Source: Craterostigma plantagineum (taxonomy: Eukaryota; Streptophyta; Magnoliopsida; Lamiales; Linderniaceae). Taken from it: a stretch of DNA of 64,000 nt. Below, in pieces: positions 23,374 through 36,107 of this stretch (positions within the stretch are counted from its first letter, which is position 1; each line of letters begins with the position of its first letter). The position numbers and the translations under genes were made by a program. Under the pieces are notes generated by a model that was not told the DNA's origin, searched no databases, and was given only the letters and a program-made list of their open reading frames with translations. The stretch spans positions 434,001 through 498,000 of the forward strand of contig JAPQWV010000419.1 in the NCBI GenBank assembly GCA_027422505.1, written 5' to 3'.

Positions 23374-25818
23374 TGTGGCGACCCTACTTTTCTAATTAGA
23401 ATTATTGGCGGATTTCCGCAACGTAAGCCGCGGAAGGCCCGTATGATTAAACTTTTTCCTAAAAGATATTATAATACAACAAAATATTATTTTACATAAT
23501 AGTATCTGTACAATGGGCCGAAGCCCCAAAATGTCAAAAGATTAAAAACCCTATCGCCGCTCCACAGGTCTTCATCCATGTACCGCCCCGCCCTCAAAAG
23601 TCCGTGGAGCACCGCCACCAGCCGCCTCAGTCTTGACGCATGTCAGCGTCAGACTCGGTACCTACAACACGTAAACACTGAGCAAATTGCCCAGTAGGTG
23701 AATAAAATGCAATGCAGCGTGCACTCATTCCCAATTCCCAGTTCTCTCAACATGATATAATGCACGCTCTCGTTTCCCTCATTTTTTTTATCGTATCTCA
23801 ATATCAGGGCCCTAGGCTGGACTCGGCACCTCGCGCCCAATAAAAATAAAATATATCGTCTGGTCGCTAACGACAGACTAGCGGTGCCCACGCCGATAGT
23901 GCGCTGATCGATCACGTCAACGTCCTCCTATCAGGTCGCCCCTTCCGCTACACAACTCATCCGACGGTTTGCACCTCGGGTCGCTCACGTCCGAGTAGAC
24001 AGATCGCTCACGTCTGTCTCCCGTCAGGTGCCCAGCGAGTCCAACCTCAACTCCGCTACGAGTCTGACTGCCAAAATCGGCACACACTACCCCGCTCAAT
24101 CGACACCTTAAATCTTACGGTGTCACCACTAATGTGGTCATTATCCCTCACCATGTCGTGTGATGTCATGCATATACGTGATACACATGAAACGTGATGT
24201 CACATAAACATACGTAACACACGTAAATCACATAAGTCACTTAAATCACAAAGTCTCGTGGAAACACTTAAATTCACATTTGTGTTTACGTATCGTAGAT
24301 GGATAATCCACCTACCTGTCCTCCTGCTAGCGTTAATTAAAATGTCTGGCGGAATCCCTATAAGTCGATCCTCTGAATAAATAGATATTATTATATCAGT
24401 ATATTTGTTAAACTGTATAAGTTTTTAAGTTCCCAAACCCTAATTTAGAAGACCCTAAAATATTGAAAAACCCTTGATATAGCAAAATTCTAAAATACCG
24501 AAAATTTATTAACTAAAACACAATGTCGAAATCTCGAATGTCGACACCTTATCCCTCAAAATGTCGAGACATTTACATATCGAAACTTACTCCTTATATC
24601 GACATTTATACTATTGTCATCAAGCATCTTGGGCAAGAAATGTCGAGACCTCTAAAATAGGTAAATGTTGAGACTTAGCCTAATAAGAAATGTCGAGACC
24701 TAGCCTAATAAGAAATGTCGACCTCTTAGTATATATGGTAGGAGAAAATGTCGAGACTTTGGTTGAACATGAAATGTCGAGTTTGTAAAGGAAAATGTCG
24801 GAGTCATATACAAAATGTCGAGGTAACTAATAAAATGTCGAGCTATTACTTATAGGAAATGTCGAGATCTATCTATAGCTTATGGAAATCATTTTATATA
24901 GCAAATGTCGAGTTCCCTACATAATATCGAAACCGTTTTACTTATATCAAGATCTTTTTGAGAATAAATGTCGAGCTTATCCAAGAACATCGAGTTTTGT
25001 AAATGTCGAAATCTTACAACTACACATTTCGATATTTCTCTATACACCTCTCGACATCTTATACTCTCGAAATCATTTCTACTGCACATCTTAAATCGTC
25101 CGATTCCCTAAAATGCTAACTCTTTCGAATTTCTTCCAAAAACTATAAAAATAAAATCATATAATCAGGACCATCATCGTAACCTAGGGTATTTCCAGAA
25201 AACGGTACATCTAAATTCATCCCTCCCTAGTATTTCATGTGCTCGGAATTGCTAACACCTCTAATTCATCCGATAAACAAACGTGATCCCTACCAGGTTG
25301 CTAAAGCTAGGGTTTTCTATTCCTAGTGAGCTTCGACTATTCCCTAGTTGCTACTTATCGACGTAGAGACATATACAAGGAATATATTAAGTTTATACTA
25401 AAATTACCAAACATAACTATTGTATACCTCTTTTCTACAAGACGTTAATTGGCTTGATGATGCTTCCACAATTTCCAGCTTCGGTTTCTCAGTTTCAGCT
25501 CAAGGTCTATTTGTTATATTCTCTTTAAAGTTCATTATCAATTTGATACATATCAAGGCCTCGAACTTTGGGGGTGATTGGACACAAAGGTGGTGATGAC
25601 TATCGATTGCCTTAGGATTAAGAAATGTTAATACTTATCACAATTCTATGGTTTGGGTTTCATGTAATTATTATGTATAGCCCATTAACTCATTGGACTC
25701 CATTTATTAAAATTTATATTTTGTAGTATAACTTAAATTTCTCCACAAATTTTCCTAATTCACAAAATAACATAATTAATTACAACAAAATCCCGTATTA
25801 AAATTCACGGGTATTACA
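23374..25818 (-). repeat. E3 5' LTR (right copy)
   Basis: 2445 bp, near-identical to 16270-18718. Differences include CTGCTCGC to CTGGTCGC and one- or two-base indels. The ATGTCGAG array is at 24520-25075. Confidence 0.95.
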
Positions 25819-25823
25819 GTACA

Positions 25824-28066
25824 CGCCCAAATTTAGAAACACAAAACATAAACTCGTTCCACAGGTCGCGTCCCATGTACTGCGCCGCCCTCAAAAGTCC
25901 GTGGAGTCACCGCCATCAGCCGCCTTACCTACACACGTAAACCCTGAGCTTTTGCCCATTAGATGAAAATATGCATGAATGCAAATGCTCTCACATCCCA
26001 AACCCGGCACCTCACAAATGCACGCTCGACATCTCATACGCTAGTTCCTATTTCAACTCTTAACTCATAAATAGGGCCCTAGGCTAGACTCGAAATCCAC
26101 GCATAAAATGTCATATAATGTCATGATAGTACGGCCCCATCTCGGTCTCAACCGTAACTATAACAATGACAAGTGGTAACGGCCCCATCTCGGTCTCAAC
26201 CGCACCTTATTGACAAGCGGCCCCATCTCGGTCTCAACCGCAAGCGCTTCAGCGAATCGTATCCTGAAAACTAACATCGATCACTTTGCCCCACTCATCT
26301 ACACTACCGTGACCCCACACGATTATAACTCCTCTCCTACCACGTGTATGCAAATGACATGCAAATAAAATGCAACATATCACCACGCAACATATAAAAT
26401 GTAATGTATCGGCCCGAGGTATTAGCTCGGCCCGATCTCGAAAATCCTCATACACCAAATAATTCGGGCCCGAAGCCCCGTTCCGATTTTTATCGGCCCG
26501 AAATCTTAACCACCAAAAGTCTCTCCGAAATTTCACTAAGAGTTACCAAAATTTAATCATTTTCAATTTAAGACCCTAATGTCACAATTGGTCCATATTT
26601 TAATATATTTTCAAATTCCAACGTCCAATCTCAAAATATCACTTAAGTTCCCAATTTAAAAATATATTTCTGAATTTTACATTTAAAAACCCCAAAATTT
26701 CATAATTTACTTTTTAGGACCCGAAAGTTTTCCTAAGCTTCAGATCTACCCGAATCTTTAAAAATTTCAGATCTGCCCCAAAATATTTATATTCTTTAAA
26801 AATCTACCTTGTTCGGAACTTTACAACACAGACTCCCTGAATTTTGTAAAATTTCGATTAAGTCCTAAAATTTTAAAAATAACTATTTTATACGGCTGTT
26901 TTGCGACAGTTTCGGATTTCTCAATGATCACAAAGTAAACGATGTCCGATGGACTTGAAATTTTAACCACAGATAAAGGACTTACATAACATGATTCTGT
27001 CCAAAGGGATTTCTAGTCCTAGGTCTAGATTTTGAGATATGAATTTTTGAACCTCTTGGCCGAAATGGATAAATAAAACCCTAGAAAACACTAATCCTCC
27101 CCAAGTTTTGTTCTATCCTCTTAACCACGATTCCTCCAACTCTATTCTTATTTTTCATAAACCTAAACTTCATAAAGATTAAGGTATTAAGCTGGCCGAA
27201 TTTTAGCATGAAAGCATCATCACGAAAATCATACAAGAAATTCACGTTTAGCACATAAACACGTATAAATTCGAAAGAGATCATGCAATCACGTAAAATT
27301 CACGGATTCAAAACTTGTTTACGTCCGTAGGTGATCTTCACCTACCTTAAATTCCGGAGATAACTACATAACGGGTTGTTTCGATGTGATCCCGACCCTA
27401 GAGTTTCGATCCCGAGCTCCCGAAGGTTTTTCTCCTCCTCTCTTTTCTCCTTCTCTTCTTTCTCCCTTTTTCCTTTCTTTTTCTCTCTCTCCTTTCTTCC
27501 TTTTCTCTTTCACTCTCACGCCTCTCCTCTCCTTTCTTTCTATTCTTTTTAGCTTATTTATTCTTATTTATCTTCATGTAATATTAATTGATTAGGTGTA
27601 TTAAGTGGTATATTAGTTAGGTTATTGTCCTCTTTCCATTATAGAGATGCATGGAGGTGGCTTGATTGTTAGATCTTGTCTCCATACTCACATGAAGATG
27701 GATGGAGGTGCATTTATTAAGTCAAAGATCTTGTTTTATTTACCACACTCACATGGAGGTGAATTGAAATTATTTTATTTATTTTTCCCTTACTTAATTT
27801 TAGCCATAATAATTTTATTATTATTATTATTGTTATTATTATTTTATACTATTGGGCCAGAATTCCTAACCACCAATCTATCTCTCTCACATTTGGGCCA
27901 TTATTCTCCATTTGGCCCAAAAGTATTTCGGCCCCTTTTTAAATTATTCGGATCCAATTCTAAATTCTTGGCTCGGCACGGAAAGAAATCGGTGTATGTT
28001 CGAAATCGACTTCACACATTCCAAATATTATTAAAATAATCCCGTATAAATTTTACGGGCATTACA
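25824..28066 (-). repeat. E2 5' LTR, second piece
   Basis: Continuation of the E2 right LTR after E3. It lacks the MITE of the left LTR. It holds the 23-bp motif triplet (26132-26240), the hairpin GTAGGTGATCTTCACCTAC (27327-27345), a CT tract (27430-27550) and TTATTA repeats (27813-27846). It ends CGGGCATTACA at 28066. Confidence 0.95.
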
Positions 28067-28129
28067 GCGTGCTTGGGCGAGAGTAGTACTAGGATGGGTT
28101 AACCCCTGGGAAGTCCTCGTGTTGCCCCC
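28067..28129 (+). pseudogene. 5S rRNA copy 2, 3' half
   Basis: It resumes with the duplicated GCGTG and reads class 1 (GGGTTAACC, GAAGTC), with a T run after it. It belongs with 10706-10765. Confidence 0.95.
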
Positions 28130-28409
28130 ATTTTTTACGCGTGATAACATCCCTCGACTATTAATTGTGCAATGAAGTGATGGTGTTACTTTCCACTGTC
28201 AACACCTATGGATTTTGCAAATTTAAATTTTGTAAAAAATCACATGAATAGTGCTCCACCCTATATATATTTCGTTGAAAACACGCAACATCTAGGACTC
28301 GACAGTTCACGAACTGGCGTGGTCCCCGAGCAACGCGCCTATCTTTTTTGCATACCTTCATTACATTTTCACCCGTACAAGCATAACAGCTACGCTCAAT
28401 AAGGTAAAC

Positions 28410-28528
28410 GAGTGCGATCGTACCAGCACTAATGCACCGAATCCCATCTGTACTCCGAAGTTAAGCGTGCTTGGGCGAGAGTAGTACTAGGATGGGTGAC
28501 CCCCGGGGAATTCCTCGTGTTGCCCCCC
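28410..28528 (+). rRNA. 5S rRNA copy 3
   Basis: Class 2, GAGTGCGATCG start, spacer B. CCGAATCCCATCTGTACTCC has an extra change (CTG) not seen in the other B-type genes. Confidence 0.88.
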
Positions 28529-28806
28529 TTTTTTACGCATGATAACATCCCTCGAGTATTAATTGTGCAATGAAGTGACGGTGTTACTTTCCACTGTCAA
28601 CACCTATGGATTTTGCAAATCTAAATTTTGTAAAAATCACATGAATAGTGCTCCATACTATATATATTTCGTTGAAAATACGCAACATCTAGGACTCTAC
28701 AGTTCACAAACTGGCGTGGTCCTCGAGCAACGCGCCTATCTTTGTTGCATACCTTCATTACTTTTTCACCCGTACAAGCATAACAGCTACGCTCAATAAG
28801 CTAAAC

Positions 28807-28925
28807 CGGTGCGATCATACCAGCACTAATGCACCGAATCCCATCAGAACTCCGAAGTTAAGCGTGCTTGGGCGAGGGTAGTACTAGGATGGGTGACCCC
28901 CGGGGAATTCCTCGTGTTGTCCACC
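28807..28925 (+). rRNA. 5S rRNA copy 4
   Basis: Class 2, spacer B'. The first base is C (CGGTGCG) where others have G. GAGGGTAG in the internal promoter region. Confidence 0.87.
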
Positions 28926-29208
28926 TTTTTACGCGTAATAACATCCATCGGGTATTAATTTTGCATTGAAGTGACGATGTTACTTTTCACTCACTCTCAA
29001 CACCTATGAATTACGCAAATCTCAATTTTGTAAAAAAATCACATGGATAGTGCTCCGTACTATATATATTTCGTCGAAAATACGGGGCATCTAGGATAGC
29101 GACGTTCACGAAATGGCGTGGTTCCCGAGCAACGCGCCGGTATTTGTTGCATACCTTCATTACATTTTCACCCGTACAAGCAGAACAGCTACGCTTAATA
29201 AACTAAAC

Positions 29209-29327
29209 GGGTGCGATCATACCAGCACTAATGCACCGGATCCAATCAGAACTCCGAAGTTAAGCGTGCTTGGGCGAGAGTAGTACTAGGATGGGTGACC
29301 CCCTGGGAATTCCTCGTGTTGTCCACT
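29209..29327 (+). rRNA. 5S rRNA copy 5
   Basis: Class 2 with T at position 96. Same as copy 1, spacer A. Confidence 0.9.
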
Positions 29328-29605
29328 TTTTTACGCGTGATAACATCCCTCATGTATTAATTTTGCAATGAATTGACGGTTTACTTTCCACTCTCAACAC
29401 CTATGGATTTGGCAAATCTAAATTTTGTAAAAAATCACATGCATAGTGCTCCACCCTATATAGATTTCGTTGAAAATACGCAACATCTAGGACTACGACA
29501 GTTCACGAACTGGCGTGGTTCCCAAGCAACGCGGCGGTCTTTGCTGCATACCTTCATTACATTTTCACCCGTACAAGCAGAACAACTACGGTCAATTAAC
29601 TAAAC

Positions 29606-29724
29606 GAGTGCGATCATACCAGCACTAATGCACCGGATCCCATCAGAACTCCGAAGTTAAGCGTGCTTGGGCGAGAGTAGTACTAGGATGGGTTAACCCC
29701 TGGGAAGTCCTCGTGTTGCCCCCA
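29606..29724 (+). rRNA. 5S rRNA copy 6
   Basis: Class 1, spacer C, GGATCCCATCAGAACTCC. C box altered by GGGTTAACC. Confidence 0.88.
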
Positions 29725-30003
29725 TTTTTTACGCGTGATAACATCCCTCGAGTATTAATTGTGCAATGAAGTGATGGTGTTACTTTCCACTGTCAACACC
29801 TATGGATTTTGCAAATCTAAATTTTGTAAAAAATCACATGAATAGTGCTCCACCCTATATATATTTCGTTGAAAATACGCAACATCTAGTTCTCGACAGT
29901 TCACGAACTGGCGTGGTCCCCGAGCAACGCGCCTATCTTTTTTGCATACCTTCATTACATTTTCACCCGTGCAAGCATAACAGCTACGCTCAATAAGCTA
30001 AAC

Positions 30004-30122
30004 GAGTGCGATCGTACCAGCACTAATGCACCGAATCCCATCAGTACTCCGAAGTTAAGCGTGCTTGGGCGAGAGTAGTACTAGGATGGGTGACCCCCGG
30101 GGAATTCCTCGTGTTGCCCTCC
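30004..30122 (+). rRNA. 5S rRNA copy 7
   Basis: Class 2, spacer B, CGATCGTACC and CCGAATCCCATCAGTACTCC. This is the standard B-type gene. Confidence 0.88.
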
Positions 30123-30401
30123 TTTTTTACGCGTGATAACATCCCTCATGTATTAATTTTGCAATGAATTGACGGTTTACTTTCCACTCTCAACACCTAT
30201 GGATTTGGCAAATCTAAATTTTGTAAAAAATCACATGCATAGTGCTCCATCCTATATATATTTCGTTGAAAATACGCAACATCTAGGACTACGACAGTTC
30301 ACGAACTGGCGTGGTTCCCAAGCAACGCGGCGGTCTTTGCTGCATACCTTCATTACATTTTCACCCGTACAAGCAGAACAACTGCGGTCAATTAACTAAA
30401 C

Positions 30402-30520
30402 GAGTGCGATCATACCAGCACTAATGCACCGGATCCCATCAGAACTCCGAAGTTAAGCGTGCTTGGGCGAGAGTAGTACTAGGATGGGTTAACCCCTGGG
30501 AAGTCCTCGTGTTGCCCCCA
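30402..30520 (+). rRNA. 5S rRNA copy 8
   Basis: Class 1, spacer C. The upstream region has ACTGCGGTC instead of ACTACGGTC. Confidence 0.88.
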
Positions 30521-30799
30521 TTTTTTACGCGTGATAACATCCCTCGAGTATTAATTGTGCAATGAAGTGATGGTGTTACTTTCCACTGTCAACACCTATG
30601 GATTTTGCAAATCTAAATTTTGTAAAAAATCACATGAATAGTGCTCCACCCTATATATATTTCGTTGAAAATACGCAACATCTAGTTCTCGACAGTTCAC
30701 GAACTGGCGTGGTCCCCGAGCAACGCGCCTACCGTTTTTGCATACCTTCATTACATTTTCACCCGTGCAAGCATAACAGCTACGCTCAATAAGCTAAAC

Positions 30800-30918
30800 G
30801 AGTGCGATCGTACCAGCACTAATGCACCGAATCCCATCAGTACTCCGAAGTTAAGCGTGCTTGGGCGAGAGTAGTACTAGGATGGGTGACCCCCGGGGAA
30901 TTCCTCGTGTTGCCCTCC
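30800..30918 (+). rRNA. 5S rRNA copy 9
   Basis: Class 2, B-type gene as copy 7. Its spacer has ACCGTTTTTGC. Confidence 0.88.
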
Positions 30919-31197
30919 TTTTTTACGCGTGATAACATCCCTCATGTATTAATTTTGCAATGAATTGACGGTTTACTTTCCACTCTCAACACCTATGGAT
31001 TTGGCAAATCTAAATTTTGTAAAAAATCACATGCATAGTGCTCCATCCTATATATATTTCGTTGAAAATACGCAACATCTAGGACTACGACAGTTCACGA
31101 ACTGGCGTGGTTCCCAAGCAACGCGGCGGTCTTTGCTGCATACCTTCATTACATTTTCACCCGTACAAGCAGAACAACTACGGTCAATTAACTAAAC

Positions 31198-31316
31198 GAG
31201 TGCGATCATACCAGCACTAATGCACCGGATCCCATCAGAACTCCGAAGTTAAGCGTGCTTGGGCGAGAGTAGTACTAGGATGGGTTAACCCCTGGGAAGT
31301 CCTCGTGTTGCCCCCA
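31198..31316 (+). rRNA. 5S rRNA copy 10
   Basis: Class 1, spacer C. First gene of the duplicated 3.6-kb block; counterpart is copy 19. Confidence 0.88.
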
Positions 31317-31596
31317 TTTTTTACGCGTGATAACATCCCTGGAGTATTAATTGTGCAATGAAGTGATGGTGTTACTTTCCACTGTCAACACCTATGGATT
31401 TTGCAAATCTAAATTTTGTAAAAAAATCACATGAATAGTGCTCCACCCTATATATATTTCGTTGAAAATACGCAACATCTAGTTCTCGACAGTTCACGAA
31501 CTGGCGTGGTCCCCGAGCAACGCGCCTATCTTTTTTGAATACCTTCATTACATTTTCACCCGTACAAGCATAACAGCTACGCTCAATAAGCTAAAC

Positions 31597-31715
31597 GAGT
31601 GCGATCGTACCAGCACTAATGCACCGAATCCCATCAGTACTCCGAAGTTAAGCGTGCTTGGGCGAGAGTAGTACTAGGATGGGTGACCCCCGGGGAATTC
31701 CTCGTGTTGCCCTCC
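31597..31715 (+). rRNA. 5S rRNA copy 11
   Basis: Class 2, B-type gene, unit 399 bp. Spacer reads TTTTTTGAATACC where others have TTTTTTGCATACC. Confidence 0.88.
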
Positions 31716-31993
31716 TTTTTTACGCGTGATAACATCCCTCATGTATTAATTTGCAATGAATTGACGGTTTACTTTCCACTCTCAACACCTATGGATTTGG
31801 CAAATCTAAATTTTGTAAAAAATCACATGCATAGTGCTCCACCCTATATATATTTCGTTGAAAATACGCAACATCTAGGACTACGACAGTTCACGAACTG
31901 GCGTGGTTCCCAAGCAACGCGGCGGTCTTTGCTGCATACCTTCATTACATTTTCACCCGTACAAGCAGAACAACTACGGTCAATTAACTAAAC

Positions 31994-32112
31994 GAGTGCG
32001 ATCATACCAGCACTAATGCACCGGATCCCATCAGAACTCCGAAGTTAAGCGTGCTTGGGCGAGAGTAGTACTAGGATGGGTTAACCCCTGGGAAGTCCTC
32101 GTGTTGCCCCCA
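31994..32112 (+). rRNA. 5S rRNA copy 12
   Basis: Class 1, spacer C. Counterpart of copy 21. Confidence 0.88.
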
Positions 32113-32391
32113 TTTTTTACGCGTGATAACATCCCTCGAGTATTAATTGTGCAATGAAGTGATGGTGTTACTTTCCACTGTCAACACCTATGGATTTTGC
32201 AAATCTAAATTTTGTAAAAAATCACATGAATAGTGCTCCACCCTATATATATTTCGTTGAAAATACGCAACATCTAGGACTCGACAGTTCACGAACTGGC
32301 GTGGTCCCCGAGCAACGCGCCTATCTTTTTTGCATACCTTCATTACATTTTCACCCGTACAAGCATAACAGCTACGCTCAATAAGCTAAAC

Positions 32392-32510
32392 GAGTGCGAT
32401 CGTACCAGCACTAATGCACCGAATCCCATCAGTACTCCGAAGTTAAGCGTGCTTGGGCGAGAGTAGTACTAGGATGGGTGACCCCCGGGGAATTCCTCGT
32501 GTTGCCCTCC
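32392..32510 (+). rRNA. 5S rRNA copy 13
   Basis: Class 2, B-type gene, last of the dimer series. Confidence 0.88.
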
Positions 32511-32788
32511 TTTTTACGCATGATAACATCCCTCGAGTATTAATTATGCAATGAAGTGACAGTGTTACTTTCCACTGTCAACACCTACGGATTTTGCAAA
32601 TCTAAATTTTGTAAAAAATCACATGAATAGTGCTCCATACTATATATATTTCGTTGAAAATACGCAACATCTAGGACTCGTCAGTTCACAAACTGGCGTG
32701 GTCCTTGAGCAACGCGCCTATCTTTGTTGCATACCTTCATTACATTTTCACCCGTAAAAGCATAACAGCTACGCTCAATAAGCTCAAC

Positions 32789-32907
32789 GGGTGCGATCAT
32801 ACCAGCACTAATGCACCGAATCCCATCAGAACTCCGAAGTTAAGCGTGCTTGGGCGAGGGTAGTACTAGGATGGGTGACCCCCGGGGAATTCCTCGTGTT
32901 GTCAACT
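32789..32907 (+). rRNA. 5S rRNA copy 14
   Basis: Class 2, spacer B', CCGAATCCCATCAGAACTCC, GAGGGTAG, followed by TTGTCAAC before the T run. Confidence 0.88.
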
Positions 32908-33190
32908 TTTTTACGCGTAATAACATCCATCGGGTATTAATTTTGCATTGAAGTGACGATGTTACTTTTCACTCACTCTCAACACCTATGAATTACGCAA
33001 ATCTCAATTTTGTAAAAAAATCACATGGATATTGCTCCGTACTATATATATTTCGTAGAAAATACGGGGCATCTAGGACAGCGACGTTCACGAAATGGCG
33101 TGGTTCCCGAGCAACGCGCCGGTTTTTGTTGCATACCTTCATTACATTTTCACCCGTACAAGCAGAACAGCTACGCTTAATAAACTAAAC

Positions 33191-33309
33191 GGCTGCGATC
33201 ATACCAGCACTAATGCACCGGATCCAATCAGAACTCCGAAGTTAAGCGTACTTGGGCGAGGGTAGTACTAGGATGGGTGACCCCCGGGGAATTCCTCGTG
33301 TTGTCCACT
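33191..33309 (+). rRNA. 5S rRNA copy 15
   Basis: Class 2, A-type gene with GGCTGCG at the start and GCGTACTTGGG at the A-box edge (G to A). Likely impaired. Same in copy 24. Confidence 0.85.
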
Positions 33310-33591
33310 TTTTACGCGTAATAACATCCATCGGGTATTAATTTTGCATTGAAGTGACGATGTTACTTTTCACTCACTCTCAACACCTATGAATTACGCA
33401 AATCTCAATTTTGTAAAAAAATCACATGGATAGTGCTTCGTACTATATATATTTCGTCGAAAATACGGGGCATCTAGGACAGCGACGTTCACAAAATGGC
33501 GTGGTTCCCGAGTAACGCGCCGGTTTTTGTTGCATACCTTCATTACATTTTCACCCGTACAAGCAGAACAGCTACGCTTAATAAACTAAAC

Positions 33592-33710
33592 GGGTGCGAT
33601 CATACCAGCACTAATGCACCGGATCCAATCAGAACTCCGAAGTTAAGCGTGCTTGGGCGAGGGTAGTACTAGGATGGCTGACCCCCGGGGAATTCCTCGT
33701 GTTGTCCTCT
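33592..33710 (+). rRNA. 5S rRNA copy 16
   Basis: Class 2 with GATGGCTGACC (G to C inside the C box). Same in copy 25. Confidence 0.85.
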
Positions 33711-33993
33711 TTTTTACGCGTAATAACATCCATCGGGTATTAATTTTGCATTGAAGTGACGATGTTACTTTTCACTCACTCTCAACACCTATGAATTACG
33801 CAAATCTCAATTTTGTAAAAAAATCACATGGATAGTGCTCCGTACTATATATATTTCGTCGAAAATACGGGGCATCTAGGACAGCGACGTTCACAAAATG
33901 GCGTGGTTCCCGAGTAACGCGCCGGTTTTTGTTGCATACCTTCATTACATTTTCACCCGTACAAGCAGAACAGCTACGCTTAATAAACTAAAC

Positions 33994-34112
33994 GGGTGCG
34001 ATCATACCAGCACTAATGCACCGGATCCAATCAGAACTCCGAAGTTAAGCGTGCTTGGGCGAGGGTAGTACTAGGATGGGTGACCCCCGGGGAATTCCTC
34101 GTGTTGTCCACT
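33994..34112 (+). rRNA. 5S rRNA copy 17
   Basis: Class 2, standard A-type gene (GGATCCAATC, GAGGGTAG), no indel. Confidence 0.89.
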
Positions 34113-34395
34113 TTTTTATGCGTAATAACATCCATCGGGTATTAATTTTGCATTGAAGTGACGATGTTACTTTTCACTCACTCTCAACACCTATGAATTA
34201 CGCAAATCTCAATTTTGTAAAAAAATCACATGGATAGTGCTCCGTACTATATATATTTCGTCGAAAATACGGGGCATCTAGGAAAGCGACGTTCACGAAA
34301 TGGCGTGGTTCCCGAGCAACGCGCCGGTATTTGTTGCATACCTTCATTACATTTTCACCCGTACAAGCAGAACAGCTACGCTTAATAAACTAAAC

Positions 34396-34513
34396 GGGTG
34401 CGATCATACCAGCACTAATGCACCGGATCCAATCAGAACTCCGAAGTTAAGCGTGCTTGGGCGAGAGTAGTACTAGGATGGGTTAACCCTGGGAAGTCCT
34501 CGTGTTGCCCCCA
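34396..34513 (+). rRNA. 5S rRNA copy 18
   Basis: A hybrid: A-type 5' half (GGATCCAATC) with a class 1 3' half (GGGTTAACCCTGGGAAG), one C shorter. Confidence 0.86.
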
Positions 34514-34793
34514 TTTTTTACGCGTGATAACATCCCTCGAGTATTAATTGTGCAATGAAGTGATGGTGTTACTTTCCACTGTCAACACCTATGGATTTTG
34601 CAAATCTAAATTTTGTAAAAAAATCACATGAATAGTGCTCCACCCTATATATATTTCGTTGAAAATACGCAACATCTAGTTCTCGACAGTTCACGAACTG
34701 GCGTGGTCCCCGAGCAACGCGCCTATCTTTTTTGCATACCTTCATTACATTTTCACCCGTACAAGCAGAACAACTACGGTCAATTAACTAAAC

Positions 34794-34912
34794 GAGTGCG
34801 ATCATACCAGCACTAATGCACCGGATCCCATCAGAACTCCGAAGTTAAGCGTGCTTGGGCGAGAGTAGTACTAGGATGGGTTAACCCCTGGGAAGTCCTC
34901 GTGTTGCCCCCA
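34794..34912 (+). rRNA. 5S rRNA copy 19
   Basis: Class 1. Its spacer is a B/C recombinant, with the switch in the CATTTTCACCCGTACAAGCA region that both types share. Confidence 0.87.
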
Positions 34913-35192
34913 TTTTTTACGCGTGATAACATCCCTCGAGTATTAATTGTGCAATGAAGTGATGGTGTTACTTTCCACTGTCAACACCTATGGATTTTGC
35001 AAATCTAAATTTTGTAAAAAAATCACATGAATAGTGCTCCACCCTATATATATTTCGTTGAAAATACGCAACATCTAGTTCTCGACAGTTCACGAACTGG
35101 CGTGGTCCCCGAGCAACGCGCCTATCTTTTTTGCATACCTTCATTACATTTTCACCCGTACAAGCATAACAGCTACGCTCAATAAGCTAAAC

Positions 35193-35311
35193 GAGTGCGA
35201 TCGTACCAGCACTAATGCACCGAATCCCATCAGTACTCCGAAGTTAAGCGTGCTTGGGCGAGAGTAGTACTAGGATGGGTGACCCCCGGGGAATTCCTCG
35301 TGTTGCCCTCC
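35193..35311 (+). rRNA. 5S rRNA copy 20
   Basis: Class 2, B-type gene. Counterpart of copy 11. Confidence 0.88.
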
Positions 35312-35590
35312 TTTTTTACGCGTGATAACATCCCTCATGTATTAATTTTGCAATGAATTGACGGTTTACTTTCCACTCTCAACACCTATGGATTTGGCAA
35401 ATCTAAATTTTGTAAAAAATCACATGCATAGTGCTCCACCCTATATATATTTCGTTGAAAATACGCAACATCTAGGACTACGACAGTTCACGAACTGGCG
35501 TGGTTCCCAAGCAACGCGGCGGTCTTTGCTGCATACCTTCATTACATTTTCACCCGTACAAGCAGAACAACTACGGTCAATTAACTAAAC

Positions 35591-35709
35591 GAGTGCGATC
35601 ATACCAGCACTAATGCACCGGATCCCATCAGAACTCCGAAGTTAAGCGTGCTTGGGCGAGAGTAGTACTAGGATGGGTTAACCCCTGGGAAGTCCTCGTG
35701 TTGCCCCCA
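35591..35709 (+). rRNA. 5S rRNA copy 21
   Basis: Class 1, spacer C. Confidence 0.88.
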
Positions 35710-35988
35710 TTTTTTACGCGTGATAACATCCCTCGAGTATTAATTGTGCAATGAAGTGATGGTGTTACTTTCCACTGTCAACACCTATGGATTTTGCAAA
35801 TCTAAATTTTGTAAAAAATCACATGAATAGTGCTCCACCCTATATATATTTCGTTGAAAATACGCAACATCTAGGACTCGACAGTTCACGAACTGGCGTG
35901 GTCCCCGAGCAACGCGCCTATCTTTTTTGCATACCTTCATTACATTTTCACCCGTACAAGCATAACAGCTACGCTCAATAAGCTAAAC

Positions 35989-36107
35989 GAGTGCGATCGT
36001 ACCAGCACTAATGCACCGAATCCCATCAGTACTCCGAAGTTAAGCGTGCTTGGGCGAGAGTAGTACTAGGATGGGTGACCCCCGGGGAATTCCTCGTGTT
36101 GCCCTCC
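35989..36107 (+). rRNA. 5S rRNA copy 22
   Basis: Class 2, B-type gene. Counterpart of copy 13. Confidence 0.88.

Larger units (their letters stand above)
16270..25818 (-). mobile_element. E3: near-complete chromovirus nested in E2
   Basis: It is 9549 bp with GTACA on both sides (16265-16269 and 25819-25823). The LTRs are 2449 and 2445 bp and differ at few sites, so it inserted recently and after E2. It has a primer site, polypurine tract, and gag-pol with one stop and one frameshift. It is the best-preserved copy after E5. Confidence 0.96.
10766..28066 (-). mobile_element. E2: non-autonomous chromovirus with foreign internal DNA, inserted in a 5S gene
   Basis: The target duplication GCGTG (10761-10765 and 28067-28071) is the 5S sequence itself, so the insertion is certain. 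The order on + is left LTR 10766-13415, a pol remnant 13364-14273, foreign DNA about 14280-15600, leader and primer site up to 16093, then the right LTR in two pieces around E3. The internal region is only 2.7 kb, with no gag, protease or integrase core, so movement would need proteins from a relative such as E1 or E3. The LTR ends, leader and primer site are preserved, as in a mobilisable derivative. Confidence 0.95.
29328..32510 (+). repeat. Dimeric higher-order repeat (spacers C and B alternating)
   Basis: Copies 6-13 alternate C-spacer/class 1 and B-spacer/class 2 units with a period of about 796 bp, four dimers in a row. Confidence 0.85.
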
